Shown: one piece after another, positions 23,673 to 32,739 of the stretch | How the letters are laid out: each line of letters starts with the position of its first letter | Numbering within the stretch: the stretch's first letter is position 1 | NCBI GenBank assembly: GCA_003342895.1 | Contig: PTFA01000035.1 | Span: 1,377,661-1,441,660 of the forward strand | DNA from: Casuarius casuarius | Lineage: Eukaryota; Chordata; Aves; Casuariiformes; Casuariidae | Direction: 5' to 3' | Length of the DNA: 64,000 nucleotides | Translations under genes and position numbers: made by a program | The notes under the pieces: generated by a model | Seen by the model: only the letters and a program-made list of their open reading frames with translations | Databases searched by the model: none | Told to the model about the DNA's origin: nothing

Positions 23673-24118
23673 GATGAGGGGAAAGAAAAATTCGCTGAGA
23701 AATGGAATCATATTTCAATTTTTATCCTAAAGCCAACATATCTGTTGAAGTATTTTGTCCTTCATGTGCAAAGTGCATTTCTCCCACAATTGCTTCAAGC
23801 AGTGCTTCTTTTTCTTGTCCTGACTGAGTAGGAGGAAAAACGTGATGCTTTCCAGTGATTTCAAAAATGAAAGTCAGTTGCAAGTGAGTTCTGTTTTAGA
23901 GTCAAATATGTTTATGACTATATTCATACTATATAAAAATTGAGATACTCTGCTAAAAGACAGGCTAACTCATTATAACTAGCTCAAGTATTTCTGTATT
24001 ACAGTCTAAAATGAAGATGTAGCTTGGTTTTCACAGAAACAGCACTAGGCTAATTTTTATTAACAAGGGAAAGAGCCAAGTAATCTGTGATATAAAGCAA
24101 ATCTGTATCTCTTTTCAG

Positions 24119-24245
24119 TTCCTCCAAGCTCCTGGATGAGGTACAATTCACCAAAGCACTGTATGTGGAAAAATGCCAGTTTAATGGGATTTTTATCTGC
24201 ATCGGATGTAGAAGGGTCATTGGCTTAAAGATGTCTTCTACCTGA
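24119..24245 (+). other. Exon-like open segment, + strand (possible 5' piece of chain)
   Basis: The acceptor CTGTATCTCTTTTCAG ends at 24118. The following frame is open for about 41 codons, starting SSKLLDEVQFTKALYVEKCQ, to a TGA at 24243. Candidate donors are GAG|GTACAA (24140/24141) and GGAT|GTAGAA (24207/24208). The second, weaker one would be phase-compatible with the segment starting at 24521. The junction is speculative. Confidence 0.2.
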
Positions 24246-24518
24246 TACTTAGTCCAGACATCATGAGCCTGAATGCACTATACCTGAGAATATTTCTCAG
24301 GTCATTTAAGACACATGGTCCTATATGGAACTATCAAGATTCATGAAAACCAATTCTTGGTCTGCAAAAGCACCAAATAGTTTTAAAGTCTGAAGTTGCT
24401 TTTGGTTATTCTGCATAGAGTTTGAGGTTTCTGCATCTGCCATGCAATGGGAACCACTTGGATGAAATTATAGATCATCTTTTTTTTTTTTCTTCTCCTC
24501 TGGCTCTCTGAAATGAAG

Positions 24519-24555
24519 AGTTTCTTTGTGGCACTTGGTCTCGGCCTTGCAGACT
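24519..24555 (+). other. Exon-like segment 1 of a phase-consistent chain
   Basis: A long pyrimidine tract (T12 and CTTCTCCTCTGGCTCTC, from 24480) leads to tandem AGs at 24517-24520, and GTAAGG begins at 24556. In the frame that joins the next segment it reads VSLWHLVSALQT and ends on a codon boundary. An alternative reading starts at a true ATG at 24513: a 55-codon frame to TAA at 24678-24680, beginning MKSFFVALGLGLADCKEKKG, with a short hydrophobic, signal-like start. The two readings cannot both be right. Confidence 0.25.
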
Positions 24556-24705
24556 GTAAGGAAAAGAAGGGCAAGGGTGACAACCTGGAAAAACAGTCTG
24601 AGCAAGGACAGCTACTGGCTTCAATTCTGGTACTTCTACAAAAGGATGTGCCAGTAATTTGTATTTTCCTTTCAGAGTAACTTGTCTCTCTTTACCTCAT
24701 TAAAG

Positions 24706-24791
24706 GTGATCCAAGAGTACCACAAGACTGAGCTTGTGCTCTTTGATAAAGTGCTAAGAACAACTGAAAGTGATGCCTCTTCCATAATACA
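24706..24791 (+). other. Exon-like segment 2 of a phase-consistent chain
   Basis: The pyrimidine-rich CTTGTCTCTCTTTACCTC leads to an AG at 24704-24705, and GTAAGC begins at 24792. Only one of three frames is open. It reads VIQEYHKTELVLFDKVLRTT, then ESDASSII, a plausible helical composition, and ends two bases into a codon. That phase fits the segment at 25109. A second acceptor-like TTTTCCTTTCAG sits at 24663-24674. Confidence 0.28.
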
Positions 24792-24957
24792 GTAAGCATA
24801 ATACTTCCTGTGGCCTGGATTTTAAACTTCATATTAGGTTTGTGAATCTATTCATCTAGAAAGCATCTCAAGCTCTCTTCAATGGCTAGTTATACTACTT
24901 TGCACTTACCTCTCTTGTAATTGCTATAGACGTAATAACAGCTCCAGTCTTTCACTT

Positions 24958-25000
24958 AAAAAAAAAAAAAACCAAAAACCAAAACAAAACAAAAAAACCC
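24958..25000 (+). repeat. A-rich tract (A14 then CAAAA motifs)
   Basis: Fourteen A residues followed by CCAAAAACC, CAAAACAAAAC and a seven-A run. It could mark the 3' end of an old retroposed copy, but nothing recognisable precedes it. It lies in the proposed intron between candidate exons at 24706 and 25109. Confidence 0.85.
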
Positions 25001-25108
25001 CTCCACACACAGAAGTAACCTTATCCTCCATAGTTTAGAATAAACTAGTAAAGCCACATGTAGCTTAAATGAAATTATTTTTAATGCTATTCTCAAAGAA
25101 CTTTACAG

Positions 25109-25277
25109 ACCCAAATCAAGTTGTGTGGAATACACCATTAGACTCTGTGAGGACAGAGTGGTGGCAACAAAGAACTCCAGGAGGAACCTGAAAACCATGC
25201 CTTCCAGTGCAAATCGATTTGGACATAATGAAAAACCTACGTCCACTGCCGTCATTGAATATCCACACGGAAATTAA
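25109..25277 (+). other. Possible last coding exon of the + strand chain
   Basis: The acceptor GCTATTCTCAAAGAACTTTACAG, written here by position 25086-25108, precedes a frame open for 55 codons that ends at TAA (25275-25277). Entering in the phase left by the segment at 24706-24791 it reads PKSSCVEYTIRLCEDRVVAT, later FGHNEKPTSTAVIEYPHGN. AATAAA lies about 150 bases past the stop. The whole chain would add about 96 codons. No known protein is recognised, and conservation cannot be judged here. It could be the 3' end of a real gene, a noncoding transcript, or coincidence. Confidence 0.28.
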
Positions 25278-25427
25278 GGTGTTTCTCAAATGTTCCTTAC
25301 TGCCTTCCTTTCAATTTTTTGTTTCTCAGTCTCATTCCCTTAGAAGTTGCATTTATTTTCAGTTGCTTTTGGTGTAGAAATGAAAGGTCTAATTATCAAA
25401 AGCTGACTCTCCTCCCTTAAAACCACT

Positions 25428-25433
25428 AATAAA
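25428..25433 (+). promoter_or_regulatory. AATAAA poly(A) signal candidate
   Basis: A canonical hexamer about 150 bases downstream of the stop at 25275. AATAAA is frequent by chance in AT-rich DNA, so it supports the candidate only weakly. Confidence 0.25.
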
Positions 25434-25439
25434 AGTGTC

Positions 25440-27700
25440 TAAAGTTCTGCTAAAATATTCAGTCTAACCTTCCTTCTGAAAGAATCATTTTAATTATTTT
25501 CTTCCTGTCACAGACCCAAACTTCTAATCGCAGTGTGATTTGCTGCTCAAATGTTTATAGGTCTGCATAATATTATTGAACCTTTAAGAAAGAATTTATA
25601 GGCTCTGTGGAAACTAAAGCACTTCAAATAGGACAGACCAATGACTAAAGCAGCATAACTTACATTCCTTTGTCTCATCCAGCAATTTTCATTTACCCTC
25701 CTATGATACCCTCCACACAGTGTGGGCATACCTCATCAGTCACTAGACCTTGTTATTTAAAGTCTAGCATACAGGATTAGCAAAATTCTCTCTTTTACAG
25801 CCAGTAGATGGTGTACTGGAAAATGTACATTTTTGATTGTTTTATCAATTTTGCTTATATTTATCCTTTAAAACTGTATATGACAAACAGTTCTCAGTAT
25901 CTTCTGTTAAACCAAAAATTGCTGCTTTTTCTGTCACACAGATATTTTACAGCAACTGCAATCTTGTCTGGTGATTGGTCTCCAAGTCTGAACTCTGAAG
26001 TCACTTATCTTTAAAAAACCTTGCCTGAAAAAGACGCCCATTTGCAAGCCATTCTGAAAAACAGGCTAGATTTACTTTGAACACGTACACATTTAAACTT
26101 GACAAACAAGATGACAGGACAGTGATGAGTCTTACTGGCCAACACTTCACTACTTGCAAAATACTTAAGCTTCTTTGAATACTCAATTGAATACTATTAA
26201 GCTTCCTTATAGTCAGTTCTGTGCACCTCTCTATTTTCCTCAAACTCTTGAGGCCTCTAAAAATATTCCTCAGGGCGAGAGGAATTTTCTTGCTGTTAGA
26301 GTGGGCCACCAGTATATCTGTTGGGAACTCTGGCTTCTTCCTAAAAGTTCAGCTCTGAAGGTCTGTAGCATTAAACCCATTCTCAATTCTGCACAGAAAT
26401 TACCATGGTTCAGACCAATGATTAAAATGCCTGTATTCAGCAACATACTCAAAAGTTTCTCCTAGTTTAAAAATTTATAATAGATCAGAGTATGCAATTC
26501 CTTACAAAGCAAGGTTGTGATGCACTTGGCACTTTTACCATTCAGGCTCAGATTGGCTTCCAAGCTCTCCACACTAGTTTAATGAAAATCTCGGACAAAG
26601 TTGATATAGTAACTTGTAATACTCAAATGACGTACTACAGATCTTGACAAACTGTCACCTCTCTCTCTCCTAAGTTGCTTATCTTGTTTTCTGGGGCATG
26701 AACCATGACATGGATTTGTCTAGAATTCAAGAAAATGGTTGCTATCTTTGGTGTTACACAATAGTTTTATAATGCAGAATCATGAGAGTTAATGTTATTT
26801 CTGTGTACTGATTTGACAGCTCTGGCACTTATTTTTCGTGATGATCTATTTTCACACGCTAAGCCCACTGAGACTGACAATGCCCAATGTTCCAACATTA
26901 TAAAGGAAAAATTACTGAAAGTGCAGTCCTGTAAGAACATCTACCACTGTTGTGACAGGTTAATTCATGCTGTTGAAATTCTTTGAAAAGCTTAAGAAGA
27001 AAATGGGCAACTGGTTGGTTCTTATATGCTGCTGCAACAGTTTAGACAGCATGACAATTTTTAAGACTGTTCCATACCTAAATCCACATATACAGCATTT
27101 GACCCAAGACTGTCATTTGAGAAAGTTCTTATAAGGTTCCAAATATGCCTTTTGACATATTTATATTTGCTTTTTACAGGCAGCCTTACTATTCTACTTG
27201 TTCCTTCCATTAAATGGTGTATTGACCATACTTGCCCATCTGAGGAAAATGCAGTATTGCTATATGCAATATATATCTATATGCACATATGTGTGTATAT
27301 GTTGATATATACATGCACATACTATTATACTTTTCTCATAGTTTAGTATATTTTAACAAGGCAAAAAAACCCAAGCGCATTAGCTCCCCCTACACACACT
27401 TTTCTCTGCCTGTTGTCAGACTACTTTCCCTTTGAAAGTTTTATGCTATCTAAAGTAAAACAACTCAAAGAAGTCTTGACAAGCTATTTGAAGTATAATA
27501 TGCATCCCAGATCACTGTTAAAAAAAAACAAAAAACCCACAAAGTAATTAAGTCTCAGTTCAACATGATCTCTAACATCATTTCCTCCATAAAGTGATAA
27601 CAAGCCCAATTCTCCAGTCTCTGATCAGGTCCCCAGGTCAGGTACACCTGACAGTTCAAAACATCTTCTGTGAACCAGCAAAAGGTATAAGAAACATCTG
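25440..27700. other. AT-rich DNA without recognisable genes
   Basis: Overlapping frames at 26001-26465 on both strands show no motifs. Only the TA/TG-rich tract near 27300 is distinctive. Confidence 0.55.
27261..27325. repeat. AT/TG-rich low-complexity tract
   Basis: Degenerate run of TATATG, ATATAT and GTGTGTAT motifs, probably a decayed dinucleotide repeat. Confidence 0.85.
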
Positions 27701-27730
27701 ACGGACTCTGATGGCCCTGAGATGACTCAC

Positions 27731-27765
27731 CAGCCTCACTTTCAAAGTGAGGCAGCAAATCCCAT
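27731..27765 (-). other. Exon-like segment with strong splice signals, - strand
   Basis: On the - strand CATATATGCTGTTCTTGCAG precedes 27765, and GTGAGTCATC follows 27731. Both match consensus well. The 35 bases are open in two frames; one reads WDLLPHFESEA. It is too short to judge coding. Confidence 0.2.
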
Positions 27766-27836
27766 CTGCAAGAACAGCATATATGCAGCACAGAACCCTC
27801 AGATTACTTTGGTACAACCAAATTAAGATCATAAAA

Positions 27837-27954
27837 TCATGAAGGAGATCTGAAACCACTTTCAAAGTCCATCCTCGATTCGTGAGCTACACTGTACTCT
27901 CCCCTCAGCGAGTACGAGCGCCCGGAAGCTCCTTCTCTGCTGCCAGGGACTGGC
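27837..27954 (-). other. CpG-dense exon-like island, both strands open
   Basis: On the - strand the acceptor GGTGCTACTGCTTGCAG precedes 27954, and 38 codons are open to TGA (27839-27837); the middle reads SREGASGRSYSLRGEYSVAH. On the + strand ACTGTACTCTCCCCTCAG ends at 27908 and the following sequence can read EYERPEAPSLLPGTGLQAVA before a stop. Six CpGs fall within about 50 bases (27874-27924). Strong acceptors on both strands around one CpG-rich core make this a good place to look for an exon, but direction and function are unknown. Confidence 0.3.
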
Positions 27955-28939
27955 CTGCAAGCAGTAGCACCTCAACATTGAGAGCACATGAAACGAGCAG
28001 GGCTGATTTCAATTGACCAAAACCAGGCCAACTGAAAAACTCCCTAGCAGCGAAACAGAGAGTGGTTTTGGAAATAAATACCTTAGGAAGGAATTTCTAG
28101 CAGGTGCCTTAATTTACCAGCTACTCAAATTCCATCAGATCACCATGGCACACTGACAGAAGGAAACTAGGACACAGCATTCCCTGTGGTATGTGAAGCT
28201 CACACGACTTGCTCATAAATATGATCGTTTCTTTTTCTGAATCCCTCTAAAAAGACATTAAAGGGATCTTACTTTTTTGAAAAGGCTCCAGAAAACTGTG
28301 ATTAGGTCTTGAGGAGAGGTGCTGCAATGTTTTTGGCCAGATGTACTGAGTCACAAATTATGTATTTTACAGATGAAAAAGGTCTAATCTAACAAGCAGA
28401 CTTTCTCATTGACTTCAGGCTCGTAGATTAGGAAGGGTATTCTTCATCTTTGGTTTTTACTATGGTAAGGATTTATTGGGTGAAACAAAAGACTTACCAA
28501 ATAACTAAACCCACAACAAAACATATGATTTATAGTATAAATGGAGGAAAATAAAAGAATGTGATTTTCTTGGGAGGGATTTCAGTCCAAGCAGATTTTC
28601 TTTTGCCCCAGCTTTCCCTGTTACTTCGTTCCTTCTAAATTCTCCAGGCAAAAAGAAAGAGGAGCCTAATACTTTTCTAAGATCACATACACAGCTTCAT
28701 TAGCACCTTGAGATTTCATCCAGGAGGTTCAGTAAAACGAAGGAGGAAAAATTCAACAGGGTAACATTTGTACCGTGCAAAATTATTAGGCAAACTACAT
28801 ATAAGAACATCATTTTCTCCCCACACCTGTCCCAGACAGCAGCTCAGTCTCCTCAGGAGAGCACTGTCTGCCAGCTAGCCAGGTGCAAGCGCAGAGCGCC
28901 ACAGTCAGATCATCAGGCTGCTCCTTCTTTTGCCTTTAG

Positions 28940-29038
28940 GAGTTGTCCTCTTTGCCACCTTCAGCGGGCAAACCATTAAGAAAATGCCACAGAGAGTGTA
29001 GAGGCCCAGGAAGTTTGGCATACAAGGGACCTGGGAAG
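28940..29038 (+). other. Best single exon candidate, 99 bases, + strand
   Basis: GCTCCTTCTTTTGCCTTTAG ends at 28939, a near-ideal acceptor. AAG|GTAAGGGTG begins the putative intron at 29039, a near-ideal donor. The 99 bases hold 33 whole codons in one open frame; the other two frames are closed by stops. The reading is ELSSLPPSAGKPLRKCHREC, then RGPGSLAYKGPGK: basic, Pro/Gly-rich and Cys-containing, with no domain I recognise. The exon would be symmetric (phase 0 at both ends). The surrounding 28830-29050 is GC-richer than the flanks, and a further acceptor-like CCACACCTGTCCCAGACAG lies at about 28821-28839. Partner exons were not found. Confidence 0.35.
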
Positions 29039-29702
29039 GTAAGGGTGATGAGTGGCAAACCAATCACTGCAAGCAGATCCAACTGGTTCAAGTTTTTGAT
29101 TCTCTTTCCAGTCAGTAGTAAAACAAAGTTACCTTAAGTGCAACGGCGTAATCAAACTGCAGCTGGAGCTAATGTAATGTGTTTCTTCTACATGTAATAC
29201 CAATCACCATATTCCCAATCCCTAACAATAAAATACTGTTAATAGAGGACTGAAGGCAGAAAAGGGAAAGCAGAATCTTAGACAATACAATTGCATGCAC
29301 CAGAGTATAACTATGAGTTTTTGCATACACTTAATTCTCATTCTTCAAGCTGTACCACAGGAGTTCAGTAAAGGGCAATTCACCTTCCAAGCATCAGTTG
29401 TCTTTGACATAGTAAAAACAAAGCACCTATCAGCTTTTCTTTACCAGCATTGTGAGTGGCATAAATAAAAACCTACCTTTTACACAGCAAGAGTGTTGCA
29501 ATAGTACAAAAATAAGTCTGTTAGGCCCCCACAAACACTTTATTTAAACAGCGCACAAGCAACAACGAAGAAGTCACTTGGACTATACAGCAAGAAAGAC
29601 ACCAAGGATACCATTTGGCTGAATATATGCTAACACAGCCCATGCAGTGGAAAGGGAAATTTTAGACTACTCTATGGGAAAAACAGAGAAAAACCTTCTC
29701 TA

Positions 29703-29729
29703 ATTATATAATTATGCCATTATATAATC
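29703..29729. repeat. Twin ATTATATAAT palindromes
   Basis: ATTATATAAT, itself a perfect palindrome, occurs twice with a short TATGCC spacer. Probably ordinary AT-rich low complexity. Confidence 0.7.
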
Positions 29730-30170
29730 ATAAATAGAAAAATAGCTTATAATGTAACAGAAAAATTGTTGTGTGTTAAAACAAGTCACAGCTAGTACAG
29801 AGACAGTCCTTCACAATTTGTATCCTTCCCTGTCAGGTATTTTGACTGAAAGCAGAATTCAGATCAGAAGAACTTGGTTTCACAAGTTCAAATGACCCAT
29901 GAAGGTCTTTGTTAGCCAGAACCAGGCACACACGCAGAGGCTGGGATTCCTATGTCCCAGCCAAGCTCCACTACTGACTATTTACAGCATTGCCAGTGCT
30001 CAAGCATGAAACCTCCCCAAACAGAAAATCACTCTCCTCCAGAACACACCTGCCAAGGATAACCTAGTTTTGCCTTTCTCCTTACCTATGGCATTTTTAT
30101 TGCAAGGCTTGAGATGTCTCTCCAACACTGACTCCTTTTTTCCCTTGCCTCCTAGGAAAAACACACAGAG

Positions 30171-30190
30171 CCGCCGCCGCCGCCACCACC
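30171..30190. repeat. (CCG)4(CCA)2 trinucleotide repeat
   Basis: Four CCG units then two CCA units. This CpG-bearing tract stands out in AT-rich surroundings. On the - strand it reads GGC/GGT and gives a polyglycine stretch in a chance open frame. Confidence 0.93.
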
Positions 30191-31605
30191 AAATATAAGT
30201 AAATAAATCAAACCTACACCTTCCCAACTGCAAACATTTTGATACTGCAACTCTTCATTCCTGCTAATCCAAGAAATGGCATAAAAGAGGCAACAGAGGG
30301 GAAAAAAGCTCACCCCAGGTCTAGGCTGCAACAAACTAAATCCAGGCAGCAGCCTGAGACAGCAGTAATCACCATTAACCTCTGGCACCTGAGCTTAAAG
30401 AAAATGGTAACCGGAAAGTTCTTTAACCCTTCCCATCTTTTGCAACTGCGGTATTTTTATTACACCATTGCTGGTTCCTAACTGTATAAAAAGTAAAGTT
30501 AAATAGCTTTAGACAGATACATTATTTAAAATGGCTCTTATATTACCTTGTAGAAAAGCTACACAACAGAATATTTAAAAATGTTACTGAGCTTCTGAGC
30601 TTTGGGAGGAATAAGATTAATGTAGAAAATATCAGGTAGTCTCTTTATTGGATTTACAGCAAATACAAACATTTTTTAGTGAGTTTTTGGCTATTTTAAA
30701 AATAAATAAGGAATCTGAGAAAGTGATGTTCAGGCTAAGGAAATTTAGTATAATGGTTTTTCAGAAAAATACATGCTTAACATTCAAGATTTTCTTCATT
30801 TGAATTCAAAATCATACATTTTAAAAGTAAATTCAGTATTGCTTACTCAGGGGTAACTTATAGCACTAATATTTTATCAGTGCATTGCATTACATTACAA
30901 ATTACATTATCCTCATAGACTCACAAATATTTTTTCCCTTTACATTAAAAGACAACAACAAGAAAACAAGAAAATAGTAATACCTATTAAAAATAAAAAA
31001 AGAACCAAAACTATAATTTAAAAGCTGCAAAAATGTAACATATAGCTGAGATTTTATCATGATATTTAGACAAACAAAAACATTCACTGGAAAGTTCCAG
31101 CAAATACTGTGGCTTAACAAGGAAGGGATGTAAGCAAACCGCACAAGAGGTTGCAATGTATTCCCCTCGACAGGAAAATTATTTTTCAGAGGACAAAGTC
31201 AGACTCTTTACATCTGGAAACCTCAGGGAAGGAAGGTAGGACAGGACCAGTTCAGGGAATGGTTTTTAAAAAATTGCTCAATTGGGCAAACTAGATCACA
31301 GCTTTCAGATTGCCTTCTGCATAGACATGTAAAAGCAGGTAAGTACGCAGGCAAGAAACCTGTCTCTCTTTCTCCCTCTGGAAGGGGGAAGTGGGCTCGG
31401 CTGAAGTCCGCCAGCTGTTGTGAATAGGTGTAGAATGGCCCCTGCACAGCTAATCACTGAAGGTTAAATTCAGTATCTGTAGTATTATGTAGCAAGTCCC
31501 TATCACTTACAACAAAGGGTAAGTGCATTGTCTTGCTAAATGTTACTAAAGTGTCATCTGTGTGGGAGCCACTGCACTACGCTAGTTTATGAACTGTATT
31601 TAAAA

Positions 31606-31697
31606 CTAACATGCAACCACGTCTTTCATTTCATCTTCAGTCATGAAGCACTTGCAGGAGCCCTTGGCGGCACTGGGCTGAACACTAGCTTGTGCAC
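31606..31697 (-). other. Possible terminal coding exon, - strand
   Basis: The - strand acceptor GATCCCTGTATCCCATTAG precedes 31697. Entered after one base of a split codon, the frame is open for 29 codons and ends at TAG (31608-31606). It reads AQASVQPSAAKGSCKCFMTE, then DEMKDVVAC, a Cys-Lys-Cys cluster followed by an acidic helix-like tail. A competing frame is open for 18 codons. No AATAAA lies close downstream on this strand. Unrecognised. Confidence 0.22.
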
Positions 31698-32494
31698 CTA
31701 ATGGGATACAGGGATCGTTATAAAGCACTTGCAAAGCTCATCATCTACTGATCACACTCATTTGTATAGACCTGGAGCTCCTTTTCATACACTTCATACC
31801 CTATTAGGAGTATTAAACCTTCTTCTGCAGCCCACGCTATCTGGTTATGATATATCCTTTCAGTAATCTGCTCATTAAGCAAGGGCTCTCCTTATCATAA
31901 CATTAGACCTGCGAGTTTCTATGCAGGATGCTCATACTCCATCCGTAACTGTACCGCTGAGCCTTCCACAACCGTTATTGCAATCATCCTCACCATGGTC
32001 TTATAGGGTATGTGAATGCTGCTGAGCCAAGTTCAATTACAACAGAAACTAAGCAATATATTCAGGAATGTATCAGAGGTATGTGGTGGAACAGGAAATC
32101 TCATTTGTGCCTCAAGTCCTAGAATAGAGTCCTACCTGCAGATTATCCTTTTCTTCTGTGACTAAAGTGTAAGTACTGTGACATATTGAATAACCCTTTT
32201 AATTTTCTCCCTTTGCCTCTATACTTAAGACATAGATACAATCCAATGAATAAAGAGCAATTTTAAAGTGCATTTTTTAATCAAAGGATTTTTAAAATAA
32301 AGTAAAAGTAATTTAGTAACTTATTTTAAGAGACATGCAAAAGTAAGCCCTGGAGAAGCTAGTATTTAACCAAAATCTTTGTCTCAGTTTTCACAGCTTT
32401 TCATTTCCTATAAATATGGCTCCTAGTGCTATATAAAAACTTGCTGTATTACATAGTGACTCTCTTCAGCTGGGGAGAACTGAATCTCACACAT

Positions 32495-32728
32495 TTTATT
32501 ATACACTACTGTAAAACAGTATCCCAAACTAGATAAAAAGAAAATTAAAATTACTGCCGTATTAAATGTTTAGGAGTCTGGGTCTTTCCAACTGTCTTTA
32601 ATGTAGTGGCGTGGAACATATGTGCCAAAACCTGTGTCATTTCTCTCAAGTCACAGCAACCTAGTGAGGCAATTCATTCCACTTTAGCAGCAGGATCAAG
32701 GACCGTTTTTGGGGCATGGTAAATATAC
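32495..32728 (-). pseudogene. Possible decayed last exon, - strand
   Basis: A very good acceptor, TTTCAAAATTCTTATTTCAG, precedes 32728. The sequence then reads protein-like in three successive frames: YIYHAPKTVLDPAAKVE, then WNELPH in the next frame, then GFGTYVPRHYIKDSWKDPDS to TAA (32572-32570). AATAAA on this strand follows at 32500-32495. A single coding exon broken by frameshifts would look like this. So would three unrelated chance frames. The last peptide has the Tyr, Pro, Arg and Trp-rich look of microtubule-associated ciliary proteins, but no family was matched. Confidence 0.2.
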
Positions 32729-32739
32729 CTGAAATAAGA

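Larger units (their letters stand above)
21810..24110. other. AT-rich DNA without recognisable genes
   Basis: Contains the C13 run and (GGA)6. An acceptor-like CTTAAACTCCATTTCAG at about 23360-23376 is followed by 23 open codons running into TAA and AATAAA, probably coincidence. Confidence 0.5.
29140..31590. other. AT-rich DNA without recognisable genes
   Basis: Very AT-rich, especially 30480-31130, with the small CCG repeat as the main exception. Little repeat content is visible, so parts could be conserved noncoding DNA, which cannot be tested here. Confidence 0.55.
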
